Assembly: GCF_022539505.1 (NCBI RefSeq)
Contig: NC_061513.1
Span: 346,595,617-346,659,616, forward strand
Length of the DNA stretch: 64,000 nt
Reading direction: 5' to 3'
DNA from: Lolium rigidum
Taxonomy: Eukaryota; Streptophyta; Magnoliopsida; Poales; Poaceae
Below the pieces are notes generated by a model. The model was given only the letters and a program-made list of their open reading frames with translations, ran no database searches and was not told the DNA's origin. The translations under genes were made by a program, and so were the position numbers. Shown piece by piece: positions 22,021 to 33,301 of the stretch. Numbering within the stretch: position 1 is the first letter of the stretch; every line of letters starts with the position of its first letter.

Positions 22021-23187
22021 TGTTATCACCCGATTTTGGCCAAATCAGGAGATGGGCCGTAAGTGAAGATGGGCTTTGAAGGTTACACGTGGAGCGTCCT
22101 TGAAGCGGCCTCGCGCGAAGAGTTTGGGCTTAACTGCCTATGTATCTGTAATATATTAGATCGTGTCGTGTTTAGAATTAACAGATAGAGTCTGGCCCGT
22201 GCACGGTTAGGTGCACGTCAGATTAGAAAGTCCCTTGGACTATAAAGATGTATCTAGGGTTATCGAGAAAGAAGGACAATCATCGTTCACAACAAACACA
22301 AATCGAGCGCATCGCCACCCCTTCCTTCGAGGGTTTCTTCCGGGTAAGCACCATGCTGCCTAGATCGCATCTCGCGATCTAGGCGATATACGTTTATTCG
22401 TCTACCTTGTACTCGCTCGTGCTGAAGCGTTGTTGATGGCGAGCAGTACTACTTATCATTAGATGTTTAGGGGCTTGCATTGATGCTTTCTCGTGCATAT
22501 CTGCGTGGCAATGCCGTCCCTCGACACCTAGCTGCCCTTACACCTATCCAGGTGTAAGGGCAGCATCTTGCTTGTTCGTTACTTAGTAGATCCGATCCGT
22601 TATAGTTGCTCCTTGCTCAGCAGGGATTAGTTTAATATCTGCATAGTTAGGCCTTATGCTGGGGTCGGACGATCCGGTAGTGCGTTAGGTGTTGTTTACC
22701 GTCCCTGCAAGGGATGTTCCGGGAATCAACGTTATGTTGGTTTTTAGGCCTCTTGTAGGGGTAGTTTGCATCATCTTCCGTAGCTGCTAGGCCCGATCAC
22801 ACGTAGGACGTTCCGGTTATGCGGTGAAAACCCTAAGCTGTCGTGGATCGTTTTAGCTTTGTTTTGATCAAGCAGGATCCCCATGTCATTGTAAATCCAA
22901 TGTGAACCATGGGGCGATCGGCTCCTTGAGCCGATCCACAGGGCAACCTGAGAGCCGATAGGGCTCGTATTTAATGTTTACGTGTCTACCATGCAGGAAC
23001 AATCGAAGCACTCTAACACCTTCCTGATCGGGTCTAGGTCGGGTGGCACGCCCTAGCAACCGCCAGGACGTGGCTGGAAGATTTGCGGGACGACGCGAGG
23101 TGCCAGGGTCCACTAAGCGGCCTTGGGAGCCTCCCGGCTCTTCGTGTTGCTTAACCATTGCCCGTCGGTGGGTTTTGGAGGGTAACA
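22021..23187 (+). repeat. 3' LTR of the Tat-like element
   Basis: 1167 bp, aligned end to end with the 5' LTR. A large share of the differences are at CAG/CTG triplets (see findings). Confidence 0.9.
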
Positions 23188-24347
23188 CGTTCTCCTCAGC
23201 TGCGGGGTCTCCCGCTGCTGCCGCCGCCTCCCGCTGCTGACGGGTCCGCTGCTCGATTGCCTCCCGCCGCTGCCGCCTCTCTGCACGCCAAAGCTTCGCC
23301 CGGCGCCGCCGCGACTCTTCCTGGGCGGCTGCGTCGATGCCGAACTGCGAATTCGGTGGTGGAGGGAACTGGCCGGCGCCGGGGCGGTTCATCATTGCGC
23401 AGCGGTGTTCGAGCGACGAGGGCTGTGCTTGTGGCGGAGAAAGGGGTGCCGACGGCTGTGGTGGCTGCCATTGAGCCGGGGGGGCTTTTATAGACGCCGG
23501 CGTCGGGAAGAAAGCGCGGGAAGATGCCAGAAGCGGCCGGGAAGAAAGCGCGGGAATGCGCGGGGGCGTGCGAACGCCGGCGACGCGTGGAGGCTGCGCA
23601 GCACCAACGAGACGTCTCGCCTGCCCCTCCGTCTCCATTAAGGCAAAGCTACTACATTTCAGTCATGTGTCACTGCACGCGAATAACTTCCGTCGCGAGG
23701 TAGGCGACGGTTAGGTCCAAACTTGAATGTGCCGCTGACGCGTCGGTCCCGCCACTCCCCGCCTCGTTTTTCGTTGTGTCCGGCGTGCCTGGAGCGTCCT
23801 TATGGGGCGGGGACGGGCTCGGAACGCCGGACACCGTATCGGACTACGCCGGACAAAAAACAGCTTTAGGGAACAGCTAAGAACATTTTTTATCCGGCGC
23901 CCCAAAGGTTGAGAAATGGATTTGAGGGACGCGACTGGAGATGCCCTTACATCTCTTGCTGCTTCGTGTGGACTTGAACTTCGCCTCCCACTCCATTCCC
24001 GTTGTCACGAGGTTAGTAGGTTACCCATTGGAGAGGATGCTAGGACTAGGATCTGCATGATCTCTCTGATGCGCAACGGTCGACAGCACTGGCGCGCGTC
24101 TCAGTGATTAACAATTCGACGTACTATGTGCATACAGTTATATACGGAGTATTAGGGCAGTAAAGTAGGATGTGTTTACAAAAGGGCTTAGCAAAATAAC
24201 CAGGTTTTTGTTTAGCACCGATACTTATTTGTACCAAAGAGATGGCTAACTAGGCACCCCTTCTATACAATTTGTATAATACAAATAAGAACAAATATTT
24301 AAGGAAAAGCTTATTTTTATTTTCATAATAACTCCTCTAAGCATCTT

Positions 24348-25059
24348 TCTTGTGCAAAGATGGAGATATTCTTGAAGTTAGTTCCTCTTGATCTGGCCGG
24401 AGTGGTGTGTTCCGGAAAGCTCCGCCGACGGATAAAACAACAATTTGTTTGCCTGGAGTTCGCTGGATCGGTGGTATTCTGTCGGATGCACCCATGTTTT
24501 TATTCCGGCCGATTGGTTCTGGAGGGAGTTAGAGGCGGAGAATACCATGAGGGCCGGATTGGAGGAGTTGCTATGGAGGTTTAAGTTTTTTAGCGCTGTT
24601 GAGGGGCTTGCTTGGTATTCTGGGTTTCACAACAGCAGTATGCAAGAGGGGGCGGCAATACATGTGAATGTTCAGAGTCTTACCTTTCAGGATGAAAATC
24701 CAAGGTCTTGCCTTAACTGGTTGTGCCTGGCAATGACCTTGTTGGAGGCATTGTTTTGAAAGCGAAGACTATCTTCAGGGTGAAAACCTAAGATCTTCTG
24801 ATCGGGCGACGATAGTGTTGGTGCACTGTTACCTTCTTGGAGGCGTCGCTTTTGGAGACTGAAGTTCAGGTGTTGTTTTGGTGGTGAATGTACCGTTGTT
24901 GCTAGAGCTAGAATACCATAGCGGGACTTTTCTTTGATGTAATTCTTCTTTTTTTTTTTGGCTGTGTGTATCCGTAATGCTATTAGAGTATTGCGTTGTT
25001 GCAGAGGCTGGATATAATTGATATCTTCTTAATATTAATATATACTCCTTATCGAAAAA
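24348..25059 (+). mobile_element. 5'-truncated LINE (3' end)
   Basis: It ends with a tail typical of grass LINEs (AATATTAATATATACTCCTT then ATCGAAAAAA). It is flanked by the 9-bp duplication AAGCATCTT at 24339-24347 and 25060-25068. The open frames inside (24360-24759) are not recognisable protein. Orientation is given by the A-tail. Confidence 0.7.
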
Positions 25060-25068
25060 AAGCATCTT

Positions 25069-25800
25069 ACGTTGTACATGGCCTTATTAACCTCGAATCA
25101 AGATAGGTGATCCCATCGAATCGTCCCCAGGATCACCTCGATTAAATTCCGAGAGCGAGAGAACCTAGCTAGGGTGGCCGGCCCCTAGCTTACACGAGGG
25201 CATCGTGCATTCCTGTAGCTTTTTTTTTTGAGGGCATGCGCCTAATTGGGCAACTTGAGTACTTCATTAATTGCTCAAAGGATGGTGACTGGTCGATCGC
25301 TAGAAAAAAGGGCCCGTGATGATAGGGAAAGGGTGCAAATGAACAGGAGTCGATATGATGCATGTATACGAACTCTGGCTTAGTTTCTGGAATGACGTGA
25401 TGGTATGCACATACTCCATTTTCTTTAACATACGGCAGATACTATGTTTTTACTTTTTAGGAAGTCCTTTTTTTTTCTCTGGATAAGTATGTGTGCATCT
25501 TTCCAATGAATCCCACTATGTATCTTTCCAATGGCTGTGATCACATTCTCATCTCATATGCTAACTTTTTTGTGTGGATATCTCATATATTAACTATGTT
25601 CCAGATTATAAGACGTTTTGGTAGACTATGTAATATATGTTAACTACATTGAAAAGAAAAAGAAGTAGGTATTCTCGCGTGAAAATTTCTTTAAACTTCT
25701 ACTAAGATTGGCTACCACTCCCTACATAATGATCTGCACAATAGATCAGTGACATGCTCTTCACATGATGGGGTCACTGTTTTCTGCCTTTCAGCGATAA
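25069..25800. other. Intergenic, with a Stowaway-like relic
   Basis: No gene seen. AGATTATAAGACGTTTTGG at about 25612-25630 resembles the inside of a Stowaway MITE; the ends are lost. Confidence 0.4.
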
Positions 25801-25839
25801 CTTGGTTATGTTTTAGCTTTTCCTAGAGGAATCCACTGT

Positions 25840-27289
25840 CCAGGTGTTAAGGAGCCAAATCGCATTCTGTTGACAAACGACGTGAAGTTAGTTAGCCATT
25901 GCTTAAACTCTCGAATCCAACAATGGTCAGCTGTCCAGTGGAGTATCATCACTAAGACAAAATGTTCTTATATTGTCTTATGGGCATGCCAACAGGAAAT
26001 TCCAGCCACAAACTTGTTGATTTGGCACATTGCTCTGAGCACTATGACATCACACAATCCCTTCAAACAGTAGAGATAGAGGTTCATGTACTCAGCCATA
26101 ATATTGCTCTTCTGCCATGTTTCAAGAAAAAACAAACCATTGCCCGAGAAATATTAAATAAGTGTGCCTATTTGATGGCACTTTTACTGGAACTGCTCCC
26201 AAGATCATCATCTAATATGACACGATGGTTGCGCGAAGTGAGGAGGGATGCACTGAATTTGTTTTAAAGAGAAGGCTCGAAGAGCCCGACTTTGAATTAA
26301 CAAAGCCATCAACCGGCAAGGATTACAACGATTACAACGGAACCAACAACAAACAAAAGAAAAAGGAAAACTGGGGTTGCCAGCTAGAGATACAAGCACA
26401 AGGGGTGCAAAGCTATAGCCTAACCAAGAAAAGATCGGGCAGAGCGGAGCAAGGCTCCAAACTACAGGATCTACAAACACGCCCAAGACTACAACTAAGC
26501 ACCGACAGCTCCGCCTGAGAAACAAGCAACAAGCCGCCACTCCATGAAGCTGCCCCAAACTGAGGTACCACACTAAGCCGCCAGACAGAGGACCATCAAC
26601 ACCCGGGGGACTAGCTAACTGCGCTAGTGAACAAACGAGCCTCCAGAGTTCACAGGGGGAAACTTCACGACAACGCCTTCAGGAAGGGAAACGGCGCTCG
26701 CGAGCATCGCCGTTGTCGGCACGGGGAGCTGTGCGTAGCTTTCGCGGAAGCATCAACACCCACCCCACGGAAGACCTAAGTCAATGCACCTGCCATCAAG
26801 ACAGTCACCAGCTATTGAGAACCACCAGTGCCCCCCGTGCCACGACGCAAACTCCGACAGCCACCCTAGGCTTGAGAGCGGCCGCGCAAAGCCGGAGGCA
26901 CACCGTATATATGAAGCTGGTCACACCTGCACTGAATTTGTTGCTCGAAGATAAGTCACTGGCGGAAAGAAAATATAGAAAGATGAGAAGTTATGATCAA
27001 CAAGATGAGATAATTTTTTTGTTATCGGAATTCACTGAAGGAAGAAGCTTGAGAAAATGGACGACATTGGCTCGTAGATCTTTGGACAGAGATGATACTG
27101 TACATAGATCCATCAGACAATACATAGCTCCACGGACAATACAAAAGATCATATACAACATCTGGCAGATGAAGGGGAATTTCTGACATACATGTGGGCG
27201 TTACCCACCCACGCTAGCATTCTAGACATGGACCACCAGGATTTTGCGAATCGTAAGGAAGTGGTTGAAAAGTTTATCTATTCAGAATG
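25840..27289 (+). pseudogene. DUF4220/DUF594 family gene relic, split by a LINE
   Basis: Left part: frames around 25870-26267 contain LLIWHIAL and, after frame changes, VHVLSHNIALLP, resembling the DUF4220 core. Right part: after the LINE the same protein resumes (LLEDKSLAERKYRKMRSYDQ). Another frameshift near 27160 gives HLADEGEFLTYMWALPTHAS, a good match to the C-terminal DUF594 motif (H-A-GGEFLT-VWAL). DUF4220/DUF594 proteins are plant-specific membrane proteins of poorly known function, numerous in grasses. Several frameshifts plus the insertion make this copy dead. Assignment rests on motif similarity only. Confidence 0.55.
26264..26927 (-). mobile_element. Truncated LINE fragment inside the DUF594 relic
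   Basis: A 15-bp target duplication, TGCACTGAATTTGTT, lies at 26249-26263 and 26928-26942. The body resembles the reversed 3' part of a grass LINE (TTTGAATTAACAAAGCCATC near its start). The tail is short and faces left, so the copy is minus strand. Confidence 0.75.
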
Positions 27290-27751
27290 ATTAGGCTACA
27301 CATTTTGAGAACTCTAGGAAGATCGAAGAAGATCACAGATTGGCGTTGATATTTCAGTTCCAAGATCAACATATGTTGCTCAACCGACTCCTCTCTGGGA
27401 AGGGGGGCACTTGCCTCCCCCTAATTCCATCACTTAGTAGCGTAAGTCAAGGTTCAAGACAACACAATATATGTGATGTCCTAAATTTCCTTTACCACCT
27501 CTCCACACCAACATTATTTTGTTATTAATCATCTTCCGGTGACACCACTAGTACAATATTGAATTAATCGACACTGTAGCAAAATCCATTGTTCATCGTG
27601 GCACCATTCATCTCACGTGCACTGATCATCGCAGATGTTGTACGTCATTCATCTTGCGTACTGTTAATCACCATGAACAATGCCCTAGAGCATTGACATA
27701 CCGTGATTTGGTACGTTTTTAATATATATAGATATTGATATTGATATGTAT

Positions 27752-28428
27752 CAGGGGCGAAGCTCTCCTTGGGGCAAGGCAGGGCAGCCGCCCTACCTGG
27801 ATTTTTGGTGAATACATGTAGATGCACATGTTTTTTTTGAATATTTTGAGTGGTTGTGAGAAAGTTCTGCTTGTTTTAGTGAACATTGTGTAAAATCGAC
27901 TACGAACTAGAAACATAGACTAATATTCTAGGTTCAATGTAAATAACAATGATTCTATATTTTTATTATAGGACTTATCATGAATCTTAGTATATTTATA
28001 TTATAGAGATTTTTCATGAATACTTTGTTATATTCATTATTCAAACGTGTAGAATTTAAAATTTAGAGATTTTCTTGATATTTGAAAGACACATCATGAT
28101 TTCAGCAAAGATATTATCACCTTATTGAGATGGTGAATGGAAAGGGTTTCTTGGCGACAAAGATCATTAAGATCTAGTTGCTCACGATGGATATTTAGAA
28201 GTCTTAATCGATAAAATTATTCTTTTTACAAAAAAATGAAGCCTTGGCGTTGAGGTGGCATTATTGCTATGTTTTTGGGTTCTATGTATATCAAATATTT
28301 TTTTGTTTTTATCGTACTAAGTTATTTCGTTAGAATCATATATGACGTTCATGTATTGCGACTATTTTGGTAGTTGCATCATTTTTTTAGTTTGCCCTAC
28401 CTCAAATTTTTTCCGTCCTTCGCCATTG
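27752..28428 (+). mobile_element. Non-autonomous hAT element (copy 1)
   Basis: It begins CAGGGGCGAAGC and ends TTCGCCATTG. An 8-bp duplication, ATATGTAT, lies at 27744-27751 and 28429-28436. No transposase is seen. It is the same family as the reversed copy at 36130-36843: both read TGGATTTTTGGTGAATACAT-type or CGGATTTTTGGTGAATACAT-type sequence just inside the left end. Confidence 0.8.
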
Positions 28429-28854
28429 ATATGTATCTCTATAGTTCATGCCCATTACTAAATTTCCATACTTGGTATGTCCTCATCTTGTTGGTTAGAT
28501 GGACATCGATGACCGTCTTATTTTTGTTTCCATGCAAAGCTAAAAGCCAGACACATGTCGAGATCCTGTCCCTACAATATCCAGTATCTGAACTCTGCAA
28601 TTTCTAAAAATATTTATATCTAGATGTTTCTTGGATTTTGTATGAAGCATAGCCGAAAACTAGAACCTATGTGACAAATATCTACAGTTCTTTAATTTTC
28701 CAATATTTTCAAAAGCTTCTTCTCAGTTTGCCATGAAGAGTACTCTAATATTTCCCATGAAAATGTATAATTAATCACGAGAGGATCAAGGATCTTCTAG
28801 TGTATTCTCAAGCATGTAGTACCGTCAGTACTAGAAAAAGAACTAGGTGTAGCA

Positions 28855-28926
28855 TTGCTAGCAGTGGAGCATCACTTTTTGGTGTGCCACTGTGGCGCAC
28901 CAAAAAGTGATACTCCACTGCTAGCC
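28855..28926. repeat. Long hairpin at the left end of the CACTA derivative
   Basis: Arms starting GCTAGCAGTGGAG and ending CTCCACTGCTAGC, about 28 bp each with one mismatch, enclose a loop containing GTGGCGCACC-type repeat. Confidence 0.75.
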
Positions 28927-28928
28927 AT

Positions 28929-29768
28929 CAGGCCCGGCCCGGGGGGGTCCAGCGGGGCGGCCGCCCCGGGCCCAAAAAATTTAGGGGCCCAAAAATTTTA
29001 TATAGGCTTACTATAAGTTGCAAAAAAATAACGTTTTTAGATGGGCTTTCTATACTTTGGGCCTTTCTTTTTTTCTTTCAGTTGCCGAGCTGGCCGGCCG
29101 CCCATGAATACGTACAGGCACGATCGCACGTCCGCACGAGCAGGCAAGATCGGCAGATCATTGATCGATTATCGATAGTTGGGTCGTACGCAGATACGCG
29201 GAAGTGCGGAACAGAAACGTCGCCTCGTGCCCGGCTTCCTCGCTCGCCCAGGCAGTTTCCAGCTCTCCTGCCGGCTGCCGCCGCTGCGGCGCTGCCCCTG
29301 AGTACTGCTGCCTGCGACGCTGCTGCCTGGTCCGTTGGTTCTGGTTGCTGCAGTCCCAATCGGCCAATCCCCCTGCACCGAATCTGCATAGAAGGTAAGA
29401 AAAGAACGCCGGCCGCCGCCGTTCTCTTGAAATTTAACTATCTTATCTCTAATTCGTATTCTAAATTTTGATTAGTAGTTGTTATTCTTATTTGTACGAG
29501 CTAGATTAACTTATCATGGCGACTGAATCCGGTGCTAAAAAAAGAAGAAGGAAACAACAAGAAAATTTTGCTTCTAGGAATTGGCGTAGAAAATTTTAAG
29601 GTATCATGTAAACATTATTATTTTTATATAAATATTGCAATTGGATATACTTAAAGTATTTATTTTTCATCATCTCATACATGTGGGTAAAAAAGTTATA
29701 GTAATTAGTAAGAGGGGCCCAAAATTTTAGTTCCGCCCCGGGCCTTCGAAATCTCAGGACCGGCCCTG
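28929..29768 (+). mobile_element. hAT element nested in the CACTA derivative
   Basis: The ends are CAGGCCCGGCCCG and the complement CGGCCCTG. An 8-bp duplication, CTAGCCAT, lies at 28921-28928 and 29769-29776. Inside, a GC-rich block (29080-29395) ends at a good splice donor (AAG|GTAAG), and a short ATG frame at 29517 (MATESGAKKRRRKQQENF) resembles the Lys/Arg-rich start of a hAT transposase, cut off by a stop. It is therefore a deletion derivative of an autonomous hAT. Confidence 0.8.
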
Positions 29769-30465
29769 CTAGCCATGTTACCATTGACGCACCTGGTAAG
29801 CAGTGCGCCACCACTATGTTTGACCAATATTTGCCCATCACTATACATAGTGATGTACCTCTACACATGGTGCGCCATTGCTATGTATAGGGGATGTTGG
29901 AAACGTTTGGACACCACTTAGCAGTGGCACATCATGGTTGGCGCGCCACTGTTTGAAAACAAATAAAAGAATAGAAATGCTCAAAAATAATATCCTTCGA
30001 GATGCCCATGTATTATGTCATCTAGTTTTAGTGAAAATTAACAAACATGGATTTCGACTTTTTTTTGCAAAATGGTGTCATGTTTCGGTTAAACGGGATT
30101 TCTGGTTGCATACGACCTCCGATGAAAATCTTTTTATATGAAAAAGTATCTATGTGAAATTTACATCCGATTTCAAACCCTTTGGGCGTTTATATAATTT
30201 TTAGGTTCCTAGAAATCAAAAAGGAAACATGATTTTTTTTTCAAGTTTTAGATTTTGGCCAGAAATTTCAAAAAAAAGGAAAAAATAGCAATGGCGCACC
30301 ATGCCTTGGTGCGCCACTGAAACTCCCCACACTACGAAATTTGAAATGGCCGACCACTTACCCCCTCCTACTCCCTCCTCCACATATTCTATTCTCCTCC
30401 TCTCCTCTCCTCCTCTCATTTTGTCCTTCCTTCTACTCCTCCGTCCACTCCGGCAACCTCCGCCT

Positions 30466-30660
30466 CTCCGGCGACCCTCCTCTTCGATGACCCTTCGGCC
30501 TCCCTCCTCCTCTTCAGCGACCCTCCGGCCTCCCTTCTCCTCTTTGGCGACCCTCCGGCCTCCACTACCTCCGGCCTTCCTCCTCTCCATGAACCCTCCT
30601 CTCCTCCATCCTCCATCCTCACCTCTCCTCCATCCTTCATCCTCACCTCTCCTCCCTCTC
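30466..30660 (+). repeat. CT-rich tandem repeats in the CACTA derivative
   Basis: Three to four copies of a roughly 30-bp unit around GCGACCCTCCGGCCTCC, then two copies of CTCACCTCTCCTCCATCC. The long open frames on both strands here are low-complexity artefacts. Confidence 0.75.
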
Positions 30661-31104
30661 TCATCCATCATCACCGACAACTAGGCTATGAATGAGAATG
30701 AACACGAGACAAATAATTCGGGCAACAAAAACAAGAAAAAATAACGAGGAAAAATTTCAAAAAATGTGAAAGATCCAGAAATTTCAAATTTTAGCAGTGG
30801 CGCACCTTTTTTTGTCGAGCGGCACACCTCACACTTTTAACAATGGCACACCAGGGAGCTAGTAGTGGCACACTACTCGGTGCGCCATTGCTAAGCCAGA
30901 TAGCAATGGCGCACCACTGGTGTGCCACTGATAGCCAATATAGGTGCGCCACTGATTAGCTATTTTCTAGTAGTGTGTTGTCAATTGTGGTGGGTATAAC
31001 ATCATATATGTTGCAAATATGTGAGAATATGTATCAATAAACTACAAAATTCATGTATGCATTTTACATGCATCAGGGACTCCTACCCCAAAGGCTAGTG
31101 ATCT

Positions 31105-32993
31105 AAGATCAAAGCAGTTAAGAATTGTTTGAAACAAAGTATCTTGGCCTACCTACTCCTGAAGGAAGGATGAGAAAAAGGAGGTTCGAAAGTCTACAAG
31201 AAAAATTAACGAAATGTCTAGTGGATTTGGATGATAATCATGTCTCAAGCAGCCAAAGAAGTCCTAATCAAGTCAATAGCGCAAGTCATCCCAGTTTATG
31301 TGATGAGTGTGTTTAACCTACCCTTGGGCCTATGTGATGAATTAACAAAGATATTTCAGCGATATTGGTGGGGAGCCAAAAATGGGAAGAGAAAAACACA
31401 TTGGCCGACATGTGATATTATGTTGAGACCGAAAGATTATGGAGGCGTGGTTTTTCGTGACATGCGCCTCTTTAACCAAGCATTGCTAGCCAGACAGGTA
31501 TGGAGGCTAATAAAGTTCCCATATACTTCATATAAACAACTTCTGAAAGCAAAGCACTACTCGAATGGTTTCCTAATAGATAACGTCTTCACGGGGAACA
31601 GATTGTCTACATGGCATGATATAGAGTATAGTATGCAACCGTTAACGAAAGGGGCCATTTGGAGGTAGGCAATGGTGCAAAAAACAAGGGTGCATCGTGA
31701 TTCTTGGATTCCTAGGGAGTAGGGATGCCTCACCATCCCCGATGTGCTCAAGGCCGTTGCAGATTCAGATGGGTATCGGATTTCCTTCTACATGATGGCA
31801 CCTAGAATGAGCCAAAAGGTTAACGCAGTATTTCAACCAGGAAGATGTAGAGATACTAACAATCAAGACCTTAAGCTGCAATGAAGAGGATTTCATAGTT
31901 TGGCATTCAAATAATGAGGCATGCCTAGTGTTAGAAGTGCATATAGATGAGGCCTACGGCTGTCCATGCAAACAAAGGATTCAGGAGCGATGAGCTCCAT
32001 GCCAGATGTAGCATGCCCATCGTGGAAGGTTATATGGCAATTTCCCGTGCCGCCGAAGATCGGGATATTAGCCTGGAAGATTTGCCATAATGCAATATCT
32101 ACTCAAGTGAATTTAGTGTGGAGGGGAATCACCACGTCAGGTTTATGTATAATATGTGGCCAGGTAGACGAAGACACCTTCCACTCTTTCTTTCGTTGCC
32201 CCCATGCACATGATCACTGGTGCCCATGGCTGAGGCATGGGACTTGCCACCTGATGCCAAGCTAAAGCCTACGGGTCCTGAATGGCTTCTCCATCTGCTG
32301 ATGACCATCCTGCACAACCATCACGCACCGACTCTCATGACTCTGGCGCATATGGCATGGACACAATGTCCCTCAAGTCGAAGGTTCTTGGCATTTCCTG
32401 GTAAGCTACTTAAAATCCTTAATGCTAATCAAATAAGCCCGAAGAAGGTGGTAAGCCGGAAGTAGGATTTAAGAAAGCAGGTCCTAAAGTTGATGGTAGA
32501 CAAAAGGTTCGGAAGACATGGGTGAGACCACACCTCGCAAGCTAAGCTGAATATTGATGGTGCCTTTGCAAGCAATGGCGCAACCACAGAGATGGTGCTT
32601 GGAGACCATAACAGTGAGGTGATGTTTGCTGCCTACCATGGGCTACAACAATGCAATGAAGCCACTAAAGTGGAGATCATGGCCATCGAGGAAGGTCTGC
32701 GCTTAGCCCGGACGACGTTCAAGCTCACAGTCGAGTCCGACTATGCGGAAGCTGTAGAGCTCATTTAGGAGAATACCCCTAATATCTCAGCTTACGCATT
32801 CGTCATTAATATAATCTAATTGCGAAAATTAGCCATGAGGCTAACACAGTGAGCCACGAACTAGCGAAACTTTCTAGGTTCCAGGGTAGAACTGATCTTT
32901 GGATGAGTGATGTACCCCAGGAAATCACTACGGCGATAGCAAATGACTGTAACCCCTCTGTGGCTTAATATCTCTTTTTCCCCGCTAAAAAAA
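31105..32993 (+). pseudogene. 5'-truncated L1-type LINE ORF2 (RT tail, zf-RVT, RNase H)
   Basis: 31125-31668 encode, with a frameshift near 31235, the region after the reverse-transcriptase core (KYLGLPTPEGR, then IFQRYWWGAKNGKRKTHWP and YGGVVFRDMRLFNQALLARQ). 31966-32230 encode a zf-RVT domain (WQFPVPPKIGILAWK, CIICGQ-E-T-HSFFRCPHA). 32550-32800 encode an RNase H-like domain (LNIDGAFASN, then EIMAIEEGLRLA). Many stops and shifts break it. The 3' end is at CCCCGCTAAAAAAA. Endonuclease and the RT active site are missing through 5' truncation, so it cannot move by itself. Confidence 0.8.
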
Positions 32994-33040
32994 GTTAAAA
33001 CATGAAAACTTACAGCCGAACTAAAATACTTTGTGTACTC

Positions 33041-33294
33041 CTTTTTTTTTGGGAGTTACAGAGCTTTCATTAATCAAACTACAAGAGATGTCAATCTTTG
33101 GCTAGAACATCAGCTAGGAAGGGTGGATTGTAATTGTCCATAAACACCTCCTTTTAGCTTTCCTAGCAGAAAGATGAGAAGCCTCATTAGCTTGGGTCTC
33201 AACATGTAAAAGTAGATCTGTTAAATTCCCGCGAAGCTCCTCCATCTCCTGACGGATACTGGCGATACACGATCTGCCACCACCTGCGTCTTTA
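33041..33294 (-). mobile_element. Short LINE 3' fragment, minus strand
   Basis: It starts with T9 and GGGAGTTACAGAGCTTTCAT, the reversed 3' end typical of grass LINEs. Flanks share TGTACTC (33034-33040 and 33295-33301). Confidence 0.6.
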
Positions 33295-33301
33295 TGTACT
33301 C

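Larger units (their letters stand above)
15929..23187 (+). mobile_element. Non-autonomous Tat-like Gypsy LTR retrotransposon
   Basis: The element starts TGTTATCACCC, ends GGGTAACA, and has a 5-bp target duplication CGTTC at 15924-15928 and 23188-23192. LTRs are 15929-17099 (1171 bp) and 22021-23187 (1167 bp). The internal 4.9 kb holds a decayed gag, no protease, reverse transcriptase, RNase H or integrase, then about 1.4 kb of repeat-rich DNA and an antisense ORF. A large gag plus an antisense ORF near the 3' LTR fits the Tat/Ogre side of Ty3-gypsy. The LTRs are very similar, so insertion is fairly recent. Confidence 0.9.
15223..23638 (-). pseudogene. Acidic coiled-coil ORF of the Harbinger-type element (interrupted)
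   Basis: Reading on the minus strand from the ATG at 23638, the frame runs to 23188, is interrupted by the LTR retrotransposon, and resumes in the same frame at 15923 down to a stop at 15223-15225. That gives 384 codons in all. A single in-frame TAG at 15547-15549 breaks the second part. The N-terminal 85 residues are Pro/Ala/Arg-rich. The middle is a long Arg/Glu/Gln coiled coil (EAIEQR-type repeats), then a Glu run. After the premature stop come DDDDFEWSDDDG and another helical stretch (RRAIELSLQAAQQG). I do not recognise the family. It is inactive because of the insertion and the stop. Confidence 0.65.
15021..23946 (-). mobile_element. PIF/Harbinger-type element, split by a Gypsy retrotransposon
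   Basis: The left end is GAGCATCTCCAGTC (15021-15034). The right end is the complement of GGGCATCTCCAGTC (23933-23946). TTA target duplications lie at 15018-15020 and 23947-23949. Without the 7.26-kb retroelement and one copy of its duplication, the element is about 1.66 kb. It carries one minus-strand ORF (next entry) and no recognisable transposase. Confidence 0.75.
28826..30975. mobile_element. CACTA-type derivative
   Basis: The right end is the complement of CACTACTAGAAAATAGC and the left end is CAGTACTAGAAAAAGA. Both ends carry many short subterminal repeats of the type GTGGCGCACC / GGTGCGCCACTG (for example 28874-28900, 30290-30320, 30795-30960). The 3-bp flanks are CGT and TGT, so the duplication is imperfect. 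No CACTA transposase is present. A hAT element is nested at 28929-29768. Confidence 0.7.

Noticed and set aside
30216..30684. 127-154-aa frames on both strands
   Set aside because: Low-complexity CT-rich tandem repeat inside a CACTA derivative.
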